A DNA stretch of 64,000 nucleotides from Maricaulaceae bacterium EIL42A08 (GTDB taxonomy: Bacteria > Pseudomonadota > Alphaproteobacteria > Caulobacterales > Maricaulaceae). The notes below the pieces were generated by a model. That model made no database searches and was not told where the DNA came from. It saw nothing but the letters and a program-made list of their open reading frames with translations. Numbering within the stretch: the stretch's first letter is position 1; each line of letters begins with the position of its first letter. Of this stretch, positions 1 to 8,342 are shown piece after piece. The stretch covers positions 539,501 through 603,500 of the forward strand of contig JAMZNZ010000002.1 in assembly GCA_024178355.1 (NCBI GenBank), written 5' to 3'. Position numbers and translations under genes: made by a program.

Positions 1-1
1 T

Positions 2-553
2 TACGGTCTGCGTGGCGGCGGCATCGCTGAGCGTGATGGCCTGATGCATCGCTTCGACATCATCGAAGGCACGCTGGGAAAGGCCTATGGTCTCATGGGT
101 GGCTATATCGCCGCCGATAAAGAGATCGTGGACGCCATCCGGTCTTCGGCCCCGGGCTTTATCTTCACCACATCACTGGCCCCGACTTTGGCGGCTGGTG
201 CGCGGGCCAGCGTGGAGTTTTTAAAAAGCGGTCACCATCTGCGCGAAGAACACCAGGCGCGCGCCGCTGAACTGAAGCGGCGTTTGAAAGCCGCAGGTCT
301 GCCGGTGATGGATACCGAGACGCACATCGTTCCGATGCATGTGGGCGACCCGGTTCTGTGCAAGCGCATGACTGACGCGTTGCTTGAAGAGCACGGCATC
401 TACGTTCAGCCGATCAATTACCCCACAGTGCCCAAAGGCACCGAGCGGATGCGCCTTACGCCGACGCCGCTGCATGACGATTCCATGTTTGATGAACTGG
501 TTGAGGCCATGACAACGGTTTACCGCCAGCATGCGGCCACCAAGATCGCGTAA
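2..553 (+). CDS. hemA: 5-aminolevulinate synthase, C-terminal part (cut by window start)
   Basis: Pyridoxal-phosphate enzyme condensing glycine and succinyl-CoA to 5-aminolevulinate, the first step of haem synthesis by the alphaproteobacterial C4 route. The visible 183 residues begin inside the family motif [13 protein letters not shown] and continue with [11 protein letters not shown], which carries the PLP-binding lysine. The C-terminal half then runs to a normal end ([11 protein letters not shown], then a final helix). The reading frame is open at the left edge, so the N-terminal half lies outside the window. Its stop TAA shares one base with the ATG of the next small gene, so the two are probably translated together. 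The identification is secure for the family. Confidence 0.95.
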   Translation, partial: YGLRGGGIAERDGLMHRFDIIEGTLGKAYGLMGGYIAADKEIVDAIRSSAPGFIFTTSLAPTLAAGARASVEFLKSGHHLREEHQARAAELKRRLKAAGLPVMDTETHIVPMHVGDPVLCKRMTDALLEEHGIYVQPINYPTVPKGTERMRLTPTPLHDDSMFDELVEAMTTVYRQHAATKIA

Positions 554-798
554 TGACCGGGCGCGATCCCCTGGCGGAACGCGAAGTCATTTTTGAATTC
601 ATCGCTATTGGTGATTCGGTTCGAGTTGCGGCCGTTGATGTCCAGACGGGCGAGGAAATCTACGTCACCGGTCCTGCAAACACGCCCCAGCGCGATCTGG
701 AACGTCTGGCGGCGCGCAAACTCGCTCGCAAACTTGGCCTTTCTGACACGGTTGAAAAGAAAACGCCCCGGCGCGGGGGCCGGGGCGTCATTGTCTAG
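553..798 (+). CDS. small conserved alphaproteobacterial protein (DUF6898-like)
   Basis: An 81-residue soluble protein, no signal peptide or membrane segment. The core (EVIFEFIAIGDSVRVAAVD, then TGEEIYVTGP and a helix LERLAARKLARKLG) resembles the short family I know as DUF6898, whose members sit beside hemA or mucR in alphaproteobacteria; its function is unknown. Start ATG overlaps the hemA stop (TAATG), indicating coupled translation. Odd: the last coding region, giving the basic tail KKTPRRGGRGVIV, is also the stem-loop of a probable transcription terminator, so the C-terminus may be dictated by RNA structure rather than protein function. The family name is from memory. Confidence 0.7.
   Translation: MTGRDPLAEREVIFEFIAIGDSVRVAAVDVQTGEEIYVTGPANTPQRDLERLAARKLARKLGLSDTVEKKTPRRGGRGVIV
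763..791 (+). terminator. stem-loop terminator embedded in the end of a coding region
   Basis: A perfect 9-bp stem (763-771 pairing with 780-788, ACGCCCCGG/CCGGGGCGT) with an 8-nt loop is followed by a weak T-rich stretch. It lies inside the last codons of the small gene at 553-798 and before the convergent mucR gene, so it probably ends the hemA transcript. Confidence 0.65.
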
Positions 799-816
799 AC
801 AGACTTGACCTGAGCG

Positions 817-1248
817 TTACTTGGCCTTGCGGCGACCGCCAGACTGACCAAGACCGATTTGCTTGGCGAAGTCAGAGCGACGCTTTGAATAGTTCGGCGC
901 AACCATCGGGTAATCGGCCGGCAGGCCCCACTTGCGACGATACTCATCTGGGGACATGTCGAACTGCGAGCGCAGGTATCGCTTCAGCATTTTCAACTTC
1001 TTGCCGTCCTCCAGACAGACGATGTAGTCGTCGGTCACCGACTTGGACACCGGAACAGCCGGCTTGGCTTTCGGTTCCGGCTTTGCTTCAACGCCGGAAA
1101 TTTCCTTCATCGTAGCATGCACTGACTTGATCATTTCCGGAACATTCTCAGCCGGAACAGAGTTGTGCGTCAGGAAAGATGCGACGATATCAGTCGTCAT
1201 ACGAAGGAGTTCTTCGTTATCGACCGGCGGGAACACTTCTTCAGACAT
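817..1248 (-). CDS. mucR: MucR/Ros family transcriptional regulator, zinc-site variant
   Basis: Global regulator of the Ros/MucR family (H-NS-like DNA binding to AT-rich promoters), 143 residues, the usual length. The N-terminal half is the oligomerisation region. The DNA-binding core runs from about residue 70: IVCLEDGKKLKMLKRYLRS, then the family hallmark KWGLPADYPMVAPNY near 107-120. In known members the finger is held by Cys (here C78) plus two histidines; here those positions are Tyr91 and Gln95, so the classical zinc site cannot form as usual. The basic C-terminus (GGRRKAK) is typical. It is transcribed divergently from glyA across an AT-richer 247-bp gap, where MucR autoregulation is plausible but not shown. 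Confidence 0.9.
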   Translation of the reverse strand: MSEEVFPPVDNEELLRMTTDIVASFLTHNSVPAENVPEMIKSVHATMKEISGVEAKPEPKAKPAVPVSKSVTDDYIVCLEDGKKLKMLKRYLRSQFDMSPDEYRRKWGLPADYPMVAPNYSKRRSDFAKQIGLGQSGGRRKAK

Positions 1249-1495
1249 GAAAATTTCCTGTTTTCTTTTTGAGGGGGCGAAAAGCCGCCTGTGTCACTTG
1301 AATAGTGCAGGGCTTTAGTACACGCAAGTATTGTTTATCATATACGTGAGGACTGAAGTGCATAACTTTAAAAGACATTCGTTTTGCGTTCCACCGGCAG
1401 CGGTAATTCGAGGACAGGCATAGCTGTTGCTGCGCTTGTCCCGACCGGTCATGCCTCGTATGTAGAAGGCTTGGCTTTGCGCACGAGGGAAAACC

Positions 1496-2803
1496 ATGGC
1501 AGACGCGCCCAACACCAGCTTCGAAAACACCTTTTTCAGCCAGTCGCTTGGAGCGGCGGACCCTGAACTTGCGAGCGCGGTCTCGAAAGAGATTCGCCGC
1601 CAGCAGACCCAGATCGAGTTGATCGCGTCGGAGAATATCGTATCGCGTGCTGTGCTTGAGGCGCAGGGTTCACCCCTGACCAACAAATATGCCGAAGGTT
1701 ATCCTGGTCGTCGTTATTATGGCGGGTGCGAGTTTGTCGACATCGCCGAAGAACTGGCCATTGAGCGTGCAAAACAGCTTTTTGGTGCAGCATATGCAAA
1801 CGTCCAGCCCAATTCAGGTAGCCAAGCTAATCAGGCGGTTTTCCTGGCGCTGCTGAAGCCCGGCGACAAGATCCTCGGCCTTGATCTGGCGGCCGGCGGC
1901 CACCTGACCCACGGCGCGCGACCCAACCAGTCGGGCAAGTGGTTTGAAGCCCATCACTATGGGGTGCGCGAGGACACGGCTCTGATTGACTATGACGCCC
2001 TTCGTGAGCAGGCTCGTGAGGTCCGTCCCCAACTGCTGATCGCCGGTGGTTCGGCCTATCCACGCACGATCGACTTCAAGGCTTTCCGTGAAATCGCCGA
2101 TGAGGTTGGTGCCTATCTGCTGGTGGATATGGCTCACTTTGCAGGTCTCGTGGCGGGTGGCGTGTATCCGAGCCCAATCGAATATGCCGATGTGTGCACC
2201 ACGACGACCCACAAGACACTGCGTGGGCCACGCGGCGGCATGATCCTGTCTCGCGACGCTGATCTGGGTAAGAAGTTCAACTCGGCCATCTTCCCGGGTA
2301 TCCAGGGCGGACCGCTGATGCATGTCATCGCGGCCAAGGCGGTTGCGTTTGGTGAGGCGCTGCGGCCGGAGTTCAAAGCCTATACCCAGGCCGTGATCGA
2401 CAACTGCAAGGCCATGGCTGGCGCGCTTGATGAGGCGGGTCTCGACCTTGTGTCGGGTGGTACTGACAGCCATGTGGCGCTGGTCGACCTGCGTCCCAAG
2501 GGCCTGAAGGGTAATACGTCTGAGGTTGCGTTGGAGCGCGCGCACATCACCTGCAACAAAAACGGTGTGCCGTTTGACCCTGAAAAGCCAATGGTGACGT
2601 CCGGTCTGCGGATCGGCTCACCAGCAGGCACGACGCGCGGCTTTGGCACCGCTGAATTCCGCCGCATTGGTGAGATGATGGCAGAAGTGCTTGATGCCAT
2701 GTCGCCAGAAGGTGAGGGCGATGCAGCTGTAGAAGCGCGCATTCGTGACGAAGTCATCGCGCTGTGCGAGCGTTTCCCGATCTACCCAGATCTCAACGGA
2801 TAA
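1496..2803 (+). CDS. glyA: serine hydroxymethyltransferase
   Basis: Interconverts serine and glycine with tetrahydrofolate, feeding one-carbon units to nucleotide and methionine synthesis; cytosolic PLP enzyme. The 435 residues match the family length. Visible landmarks are [20 protein letters not shown] near the N-terminus, [27 protein letters not shown], and the PLP-lysine motif [14 protein letters not shown] with Lys240. The ATG at 1496 follows GAGGGA with suitable spacing. Twelve bases separate it from nrdR, so glyA probably heads the nrdR-rib-nusB-thiL transcript. No glycine-riboswitch-like leader was recognised upstream. Confidence 0.98.
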   Translation: MADAPNTSFENTFFSQSLGAADPELASAVSKEIRRQQTQIELIASENIVSRAVLEAQGSPLTNKYAEGYPGRRYYGGCEFVDIAEELAIERAKQLFGAAYANVQPNSGSQANQAVFLALLKPGDKILGLDLAAGGHLTHGARPNQSGKWFEAHHYGVREDTALIDYDALREQAREVRPQLLIAGGSAYPRTIDFKAFREIADEVGAYLLVDMAHFAGLVAGGVYPSPIEYADVCTTTTHKTLRGPRGGMILSRDADLGKKFNSAIFPGIQGGPLMHVIAAKAVAFGEALRPEFKAYTQAVIDNCKAMAGALDEAGLDLVSGGTDSHVALVDLRPKGLKGNTSEVALERAHITCNKNGVPFDPEKPMVTSGLRIGSPAGTTRGFGTAEFRRIGEMMAEVLDAMSPEGEGDAAVEARIRDEVIALCERFPIYPDLNG

Positions 2804-2815
2804 GGACGAAAGCCC

Positions 2816-3295
2816 GTGCGCTGTCCCTTCTGCAGCAATCCTGACACCCAGGTGAAAGATTCTCGGCCCGCCGAGGACCATCAGGCCATCCGCCGTCGCA
2901 GACTGTGCCCGGCCTGCGGAGCACGCTTTACGACTTTCGAGCGAGTGCAGCTGCGCGACCTTCAGGTCATCAAGACCGATGGCAAGCGCGAGCCCTTCGA
3001 TCGCGACAAGTTGATGAAGTCGGTTCTCCTGGCCTCGCAGAAACGAGAGATCGACCGGGAACGCATGGAGCAGATGGTCTCAGGTCTCGTGCGACGTCTG
3101 GAATCTGGCGGCGATCCAGAGATTACCTCACAGATGATCGGCCAGCTTGTCATGGATGGCCTTCGCAGCCTCGATACGGTGGCCTATGTGCGCTATGCGT
3201 CGGTCTACCGGGACTTCAAGGAAGTCGAGGACTTCTCTGACTTCATCAAGGAGCACGGCCTGTCTGGCGATGAAGAGGACGAGGATCTGCCGTGA
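2816..3295 (+). CDS. nrdR: transcriptional repressor NrdR
   Basis: Zinc-finger/ATP-cone repressor of ribonucleotide reductase genes, which senses ATP/dATP. The N-terminal zinc ribbon is clear: CPFC at the start and CPACG about 30 residues later, followed by RFTTFE and an ATP-cone domain ([16 protein letters not shown] onward). Length 159, near the usual 150-160, with an acidic tail. The start is GTG, required because the first zinc cysteine is residue 3. The last four bases overlap the start of the ribD-like gene. Its position at the head of riboflavin genes is a recurrent alphaproteobacterial arrangement. Confidence 0.97.
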   Translation: MRCPFCSNPDTQVKDSRPAEDHQAIRRRRLCPACGARFTTFERVQLRDLQVIKTDGKREPFDRDKLMKSVLLASQKREIDRERMEQMVSGLVRRLESGGDPEITSQMIGQLVMDGLRSLDTVAYVRYASVYRDFKEVEDFSDFIKEHGLSGDEEDEDLP

Positions 3296-3948
3296 CCGGC
3301 ACCCGGCCGCGCGTCACCTTAAAGCTCGCGACCAGTCTTGATGGCCGCATTGCGCTTGCAAACGGCGTGTCCCAGTGGATTACCAGCCCGAATTCAAGAG
3401 CGGAGGTCCATCAGCTAAGAGCGCGCCACGACGTTGTGCTGACCGGCATCGGAACCGTCCTCGCCGACAACCCCAGAATGACGGTTCGCGATAACGGCGT
3501 AGAGCGCCCCGAACAGCCCATGAGAGCCGTTCTGGATACCAACGCCCGAACACCGGCCGAGGGCCAATATGTACAAGCTGGACCGGTTACCATCTTCCAT
3601 TCGACGGACAGCGTCCCGAATGCTCTTGCTGCGAGCCATGCGGAGCTTGTTCGCATTGATCGCAATTCAGAAGGGCATGCCTCAATTGCCCACGCGATTT
3701 TATGGCTTGGAAACGCCGGCCACCGTTCAATCATGATTGAAGCGGGCGGCACGCTTGCGGCCTCGGCCATAAAGGCCGGACTTGTCGACCGGATCGAATG
3801 GTTCCGCGCGCCGGTGCTGTTGGGAGGCGATGGTCATCCGGCTATCGCAGCTCTGGGCCTTGAGAACCTCGAGGCACCGCCCACCTTCACCCGCAAAGAG
3901 GTTCGCGTATGCGGGCCGGATATCTGGGAAAGCTGGGAGCGCAGCTGA
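3292..3948 (+). CDS. RibD-type reductase domain protein lacking the deaminase domain
   Basis: Corresponds only to the C-terminal half of RibD, the NADPH-dependent 5-amino-6-ribosylamino-uracil phosphate reductase (RibD_C, dihydrofolate-reductase fold). Family features: [13 protein letters not shown] at residue ~10, [32 protein letters not shown], and a late [14 protein letters not shown]. Full RibD is about 360 residues with an N-terminal zinc deaminase (HAE and PCxxxxxxPPC motifs). Here there are only 218 residues and no deaminase motif; the space upstream is filled by intact nrdR, with GTG overlapping its stop by four bases. A separate deaminase must be encoded elsewhere if the pathway is complete. 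Stop overlaps the ribE start (TGATG). Confidence 0.88.
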   Translation: MTGTRPRVTLKLATSLDGRIALANGVSQWITSPNSRAEVHQLRARHDVVLTGIGTVLADNPRMTVRDNGVERPEQPMRAVLDTNARTPAEGQYVQAGPVTIFHSTDSVPNALAASHAELVRIDRNSEGHASIAHAILWLGNAGHRSIMIEAGGTLAASAIKAGLVDRIEWFRAPVLLGGDGHPAIAALGLENLEAPPTFTRKEVRVCGPDIWESWERS

Positions 3949-4568
3949 TGTTTACCGGGATCGTGACCGCCGTGGGTCGCATCGAAAGTGTTGAGGCGGG
4001 GCCCGTTCACCGCTTCTGGGTGTCCAGCCCCTACAGCGCTGACAGCTTTGAGATCGGATGCTCGGTGGCCCATGCCGGTGCTTGCCTGACGGTTGTTGAG
4101 GTCAAGACTGACGGTGAGGGTTCCCGGCATCTTGTGGAGCTGTCGCCTGAAACCCTGGACCGCACCACGCTTGGTCAGTGGGCCAAAGGCTCGCCGGTCA
4201 ATCTGGAGCGCTCGCTAAAAGTGGGTGACGAGCTAGGCGGTCACATCGTTCAGGGCCACGTGGACGGTGTTGGCGAGATCGTTGACCGCATTGATACGGA
4301 TGGCTGGATCACCTTCCGCGTGAAAGCGCCGGAAAACTTGTCGGCCTTCATTGCTGAAAAGGGCTCCATCGCGGTTGACGGGGTCTCGCTGACTACCAAC
4401 GCTGTTTCTGGTGATGTCTTTGATCTGATGATCATTCCGCATACCGCCGAAGTTACCACGCTTGGCAGTCTGAAGACGGGTGACAGCGTCAATCTGGAAG
4501 TCGACGTGATGGCGCGGTATGCAGCGCGCCTGATGGCGTCACCCATCGCGCCCCAAGCCAAAGGATAA
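3948..4568 (+). CDS. ribE: riboflavin synthase, alpha subunit
   Basis: Dismutates two 6,7-dimethyl-8-ribityllumazine molecules to riboflavin and the pyrimidine precursor. The 206 residues form two lumazine-binding repeats: the first starts with the diagnostic MFTGIV and holds VAHAGACLTV, the second holds GGHIVQGHVDGVG and IAVDGVSLTTN. The start is fixed by the universal MFTGIV; an upstream in-frame ATG at 3909 would add 13 residues that are only the ribD gene read in another frame. Overlaps the ribD-like gene by one base and is followed after five bases by ribBA. Confidence 0.96.
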   Translation: MFTGIVTAVGRIESVEAGPVHRFWVSSPYSADSFEIGCSVAHAGACLTVVEVKTDGEGSRHLVELSPETLDRTTLGQWAKGSPVNLERSLKVGDELGGHIVQGHVDGVGEIVDRIDTDGWITFRVKAPENLSAFIAEKGSIAVDGVSLTTNAVSGDVFDLMIIPHTAEVTTLGSLKTGDSVNLEVDVMARYAARLMASPIAPQAKG

Positions 4569-4573
4569 AAGCT

Positions 4574-5707
4574 TTGAGCGATTACTCAGGCGACAGCCCG
4601 CTTTCCCCGATCGAGGACATCATAGAGGATGCCCGCAACGGGCGCATGTTCATTCTCGTTGATGCTGAAGATCGCGAAAATGAAGGCGATCTGATCGTTC
4701 CGGCGCAGTTTGCGACGCCCGATGCGGTAAATTTCATGGCCAAGTACGGGCGCGGGCTGATTTGCCTGTCCATGAGCCGCGAGCGCGCTGAAACGCTGAA
4801 GCTGCCGCTGATGGCGCAGCATAATGAGTCGCGGCACACGACGAATTTCACGGTGTCGATCGAGGCCAAGGAAGGCATTTCCACTGGCATCTCGGCCCAT
4901 GACCGGGCGCGCACCATCGCAACGGCGATCGATCCATCCAAGGATCATGAGGACATCGTGTCACCAGGCCATGTTTTCCCGCTCGTTGCCCGTGATGGCG
5001 GCGTACTGGTTCGGGCTGGCCACACGGAAGCCGCAGCAGACATTGCTCGCATGGCCGGGTGCACACCCGCGGGCGTGATCTGCGAGATCATGAATGAAGA
5101 CGGGTCCATGGCCCGGCTTCCGGACCTTGTCTCCTTTGCCCAGCATCACGGCCTTAAGATCGGGACTATTGCTGATCTGATTGCCTATCGCCGTCAGCAT
5201 GATCGCTTTGTTGAGCGCCGGCTGGATTCTGAGGTGGAAACGCGTTGGGGGGGGGCCTTCAAGCTGGTCGTGTTCCGCTCGCTGGTGGATGCTGTTGAGC
5301 ACGTGGCCATCGTTAAAGGCGATGTCCGCCCCCACGAGCCCGCCCTGGTACGCATGCACAAGGTCAGCTTCGCTGATGACGTGCTGGGTGCCATCGGTGG
5401 GCGCACGAGCCTTGTGGAGCATGGCGTTGAAACGCTGGCTGCCCACGACGGACCGGGCGTCATGGTCTTCATCCGAGAAACCAATCCCAACGCCATTTTC
5501 GAACGTTTTGGAGCGGCTCCTGCGGATGCTCCGGACGACCGGGAAGCACGACGTCTGCGTGAATATGGTGTGGGTGCGCAGATCCTTCTTGATCTTGGCG
5601 TTCGCAAGATGATTCTGCTGTCCACTGCGCCGCAACAGATCGTGGGTCTTGACGGATATGGTCTGGAAGTGGTGGAGCAACGCGAGATTGAAGGAAGCCT
5701 GCCATGA
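4574..5707 (+). CDS. ribBA: 3,4-dihydroxy-2-butanone-4-phosphate synthase fused to a degenerate GTP cyclohydrolase II domain
   Basis: The first ~200 residues are an intact RibB: DIIEDARNGRMFILVDAEDRENEGD (acidic metal ligands), HTTNFTVSIEAKEGISTGISAHDRA, and RAGHTEAAADIARMAG. The second half aligns with RibA in outline but lacks the GTP cyclohydrolase zinc site: the expected three-cysteine motif is replaced by VSFADDVLGAIGGRTSLVEHG, with no cysteines. The late region YGVGAQILLDLGVRKMILLS is RibA-like. So this enzyme likely makes dihydroxybutanone phosphate from ribulose 5-phosphate, and GTP cyclohydrolase II must come from elsewhere. Start is TTG with AAGGA upstream. The stop overlaps ribH by four bases. 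Confidence 0.93.
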   Translation: MSDYSGDSPLSPIEDIIEDARNGRMFILVDAEDRENEGDLIVPAQFATPDAVNFMAKYGRGLICLSMSRERAETLKLPLMAQHNESRHTTNFTVSIEAKEGISTGISAHDRARTIATAIDPSKDHEDIVSPGHVFPLVARDGGVLVRAGHTEAAADIARMAGCTPAGVICEIMNEDGSMARLPDLVSFAQHHGLKIGTIADLIAYRRQHDRFVERRLDSEVETRWGGAFKLVVFRSLVDAVEHVAIVKGDVRPHEPALVRMHKVSFADDVLGAIGGRTSLVEHGVETLAAHDGPGVMVFIRETNPNAIFERFGAAPADAPDDREARRLREYGVGAQILLDLGVRKMILLSTAPQQIVGLDGYGLEVVEQREIEGSLP

Positions 5708-6141
5708 CCGACACCACACGCGCGCTGATTATCGCTGCGCCCTTTTACGAAGACATCACCGAACAGCTCGTTGAAGGCGCGAAAGCCTATCTTGAAGAGC
5801 AGGGCGCGAGCGTTGAGGTGATCGAGGTGCCTGGCGCGTTTGAGATCCCTGGCGTGATTGCGATGGCCGAGAAGGGGGCAAAGCCCTACGACGCTTATGT
5901 GGGGCTGGGCTGTGTGATTCGCGGTGAGACCAGCCACTACGACTATGTGTGTGGCGAGAGCGCCCGCGGTCTGATGGACCTGTCATTGAAGGGTGTGTGC
6001 CTTGGCTACGGCATTCTGACGGTGGAGAATATTCGCCAGGCTCGTGTTCGCGCCCATGTCGACCAGAAGAACAAGGGCAAGGATGCCGCTGAAGCCGCCC
6101 TCGCTATGCTCACGCTCAAGCGTAAATTCGGTGCGGCCTGA
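5704..6141 (+). CDS. ribH: 6,7-dimethyl-8-ribityllumazine synthase
   Basis: Condenses the ribitylamino-pyrimidine with 3,4-dihydroxybutanone phosphate to form lumazine, the substrate of RibE. The 145 residues match the family: ALIIAAPFYEDITEQLVEGA, VPGAFEIPGVI, GCVIRGETSHYDYVC (with the catalytic histidine) and GILTVEN. It starts on an ATGA overlap with ribBA and ends on a TGATG overlap with nusB, the conserved ribH-nusB arrangement of alphaproteobacteria. Confidence 0.97.
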   Translation: MTDTTRALIIAAPFYEDITEQLVEGAKAYLEEQGASVEVIEVPGAFEIPGVIAMAEKGAKPYDAYVGLGCVIRGETSHYDYVCGESARGLMDLSLKGVCLGYGILTVENIRQARVRAHVDQKNKGKDAAEAALAMLTLKRKFGAA

Positions 6142-6644
6142 TGTCTGAACCCAGTGCGGATACGCCATCGGTTTCAGACGAAAGCAAAAGCGATCGCCGC
6201 GCGCGCCTGCGCCGGTCTGCACGTCTGAGTGCTGTGCAGGCACTCTACCAGATGGAATTGACAGGGCAGGGTGCTACTAAGGTCGTCAAGCAGTTCCGCG
6301 ATCACCATTTCGGCTATGACGACGAGCCGGGAGAATATGTCGAAGCCGACGAAGACTTCTTTGAAGACCTTCTGACCGGAATTGTCGCGCGTCAGGATGA
6401 AGTTGACGGCCACATCGCCGGTGTCCTTCGCGAAGGTTGGAAACTATCGCGGCTCGACGCGACGGTTCGCGCCATCCTGCGGGCAGGCGGGTATGAGCTT
6501 CTGGCCCGCGAAGACGTGCCAGCCGCTGCGGCGATCAATGAATATGTTGATGTCGCAAATGCCTTCTTCGAAGGCTCCGAGCCTGGCTTTGTGAACGCAA
6601 CGCTCGACACGCTTTCGAAAAAACTTCGGACGAAATCGGACTAA
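6141..6644 (+). CDS. nusB: transcription antitermination factor NusB
   Basis: RNA-binding, NusE-partnered factor for rRNA antitermination. The 167-residue protein has an N-terminal basic tract (KSDRRARLRRSARLSAVQALYQME) and the family end region ILRAGGYELL with AAAINEYVDVANAF and FVNATLDTLSKK. The extension before the RLSAVQALYQ helix is somewhat long and rich in Ser/Asp, which is common in alphaproteobacteria. Overlaps ribH by one base; thiL begins six bases after its stop. Confidence 0.96.
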   Translation: MSEPSADTPSVSDESKSDRRARLRRSARLSAVQALYQMELTGQGATKVVKQFRDHHFGYDDEPGEYVEADEDFFEDLLTGIVARQDEVDGHIAGVLREGWKLSRLDATVRAILRAGGYELLAREDVPAAAAINEYVDVANAFFEGSEPGFVNATLDTLSKKLRTKSD

Positions 6645-6650
6645 GGCGAG

Positions 6651-7646
6651 ATGAGCGGGCTTGGCGAATTTGAATATATTCGCTCGAAGCTCGCGCCTCT
6701 GACCGATGGCGCTCCGGGCGCTGCGGGACTACGCGATGATGGCGCAATCGTGGAGCTGGGCCCGGGCGAACAGCTCGCGGTGACCGCCGATACCCTGATT
6801 GAGGGGCGTCATTTCCTCAAAGGCGAGGACCCTGCGATTGCCACGAGGCGCGCGCTTCGAACCAATCTGTCAGACCTTGCTGCGATGGGTGCCAAGCCCT
6901 TTGGATACACCGCAAGCATTGTCTGGCCAAAGGACGATTACGAGGCGCGCGCCACAGGCTTTGTGGAAGGTCTCAAAGCCGATCAGGACATATTTGGTAT
7001 CCGGCTGATTGGCGGGGATACAACCTCGGCCAATGCGCCATGGACCCTCTCCATCGCGGCTTTTGGGCGCATTCCAACAGGCCAGAGCCTGCGGCGTGGT
7101 CGCGCGCAAGCCGGAGACCTGCTCGCTGTGACGGGTACGCTTGGCGATGCTGGGCTCGGCCTTGATCACCTGACCGGTGATTGGCCCACTCAAAATCAGG
7201 CCTATATCGAATTCGTGCTACAGCGTTTCCGCCTGCCGCAGCCTCGTATAGCTGTTGGCCTTGCCGCCCGTGGCGGGGCGAATGCCGCAATCGACATCAG
7301 CGACGGGCTTTTGTCTGAAGCCCATCACTTGGCGCGCGAAAGCGGGCTGCAGGCTCAGATCGACCTTGAAGCTATGCCTTTGTCTGCAGCTGCCTCAGGA
7401 TGGCTGGCAGAGCAAGCAGATCCCACCGCAGCCCGTCTGGATCTGGCGACACGCGGAGATGATTACGAGCTACTGTTTGCGGTTCCAGAGGACACGAGCG
7501 ACTTGCTTGTCACACGCTGCAAACGCTTCGGCGTTCCGCTCACATTCATTGGTCGATTGACCGATAATGGTCTTAGCGGCGCGCTTCAGGTTTTGTCGGA
7601 GGGTAAGAGATTGAAGCCATCTCGCCTCGGGTTTACTCAATTTTGA
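6651..7646 (+). CDS. thiL: thiamine-monophosphate kinase
   Basis: Phosphorylates thiamine monophosphate to the active cofactor thiamine diphosphate. A PurM/ThiL-fold protein of 331 residues: GEFEYIRSKLAPL at the start, LRDDGAIVEL, AVTADTLIEGRHF, RTNLSDLAAMGAKPFGY, IGGDTTSA, ATIDISDGL-type motif (AIDISDGLLSEAHHLA) and RGDDYELLF. All expected metal-binding aspartates appear present. It closes the nrdR-rib-nusB block. A thiaminase-like gene lies 40 kb away in the same window, so the cell both completes TPP and may secrete a thiamine-cleaving enzyme. Confidence 0.96.
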   Translation: MSGLGEFEYIRSKLAPLTDGAPGAAGLRDDGAIVELGPGEQLAVTADTLIEGRHFLKGEDPAIATRRALRTNLSDLAAMGAKPFGYTASIVWPKDDYEARATGFVEGLKADQDIFGIRLIGGDTTSANAPWTLSIAAFGRIPTGQSLRRGRAQAGDLLAVTGTLGDAGLGLDHLTGDWPTQNQAYIEFVLQRFRLPQPRIAVGLAARGGANAAIDISDGLLSEAHHLARESGLQAQIDLEAMPLSAAASGWLAEQADPTAARLDLATRGDDYELLFAVPEDTSDLLVTRCKRFGVPLTFIGRLTDNGLSGALQVLSEGKRLKPSRLGFTQF

Positions 7647-7670
7647 GGACCCTCTGATATCAAAGCGGTC

Positions 7671-8165
7671 ATGAAAGCCGTAATTTCAATCCTCGCCGTT
7701 TTCGCCCTGACTACATTTATTGGTCCGGCAAACGCTTTTGCCCCACCACCATCGAATGATGACGAGCCGGAGGTGATCGAGCTTTACAATGTGATTGATG
7801 AGCGAGCAGACCGGCTGGCCGAAGAATTCGCACTTGATGACCAAAACTGCCCCAATGAACTTCGCTCGGCACCCATCGTCCTGCCGGTAACCGATGGGGA
7901 CCGGCTTGTGGGTTACGCTTTCGCGACACCGCGATTCTGTTTGGCTCGCGGGTATAACCGCTTTCAAATGGATGAGAGTATGCATTTCATCGTGGACCGA
8001 ATGATCCGCGAAGCTCATCGCACGCCCTATGCCTTCTTAGGGAATAATACCATCGACAAGACGGCTGCGAACGAAGCGCTCCTGCGTGTCGCGCGCGAAA
8101 TCATCGGTGAGGAGCGCATCGAGCGGCTCGATCTTCTGGGGTCCGACGTGCGTTACCTGCGCTAG
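7671..8165 (+). CDS. secreted protein of unknown function
   Basis: A 164-residue protein with a convincing signal peptide (MKAVISILAVFALTTFIGPANA, cleavage after ANA). The mature part is acidic, with two cysteines (DQNCPNEL and RFCLARG) that could form one disulfide in the periplasm, and a helical stretch FQMDESMHFIVDRMIREAHR. No family is recognised. It lies 24 bases after thiL on the same strand and may be the last gene of that transcript; no strong ribosome site precedes the ATG. After it come 177 bases without a gene, presumably holding the hppA promoter. Confidence 0.75.
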   Translation: MKAVISILAVFALTTFIGPANAFAPPPSNDDEPEVIELYNVIDERADRLAEEFALDDQNCPNELRSAPIVLPVTDGDRLVGYAFATPRFCLARGYNRFQMDESMHFIVDRMIREAHRTPYAFLGNNTIDKTAANEALLRVAREIIGEERIERLDLLGSDVRYLR

Positions 8166-8342
8166 AACAGCGCACTTTCCTCGTTCTGGAGCCATTCCAA
8201 GCGCTTGTGATTGCGTGCCACTTCCCGGCTATGCATAGTCCATGCACCGGGGAGGGCTTTGCTGCATCGAATCAAAAATAACTCCTCAATGCGTGCAGCG
8301 TTGACCTCAATCATAAGAACACTTGAATGAGGACATATTGAT

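Noticed and set aside
1249-1495. Glycine riboswitch upstream of glyA
   Set aside because: No paired aptamer-like pattern was recognised; only AT-richer promoter-like sequence.
1814-2545. Long reverse-strand frame opposite glyA (243 codons)
   Set aside because: It lies entirely over glyA and encodes an Arg/Thr/Gln-rich sequence without a start context; a shadow of codon bias.
3240-4600. FMN riboswitch before the riboflavin genes
   Set aside because: All rib genes overlap or nearly touch their upstream neighbours, leaving no room for the leader structure.
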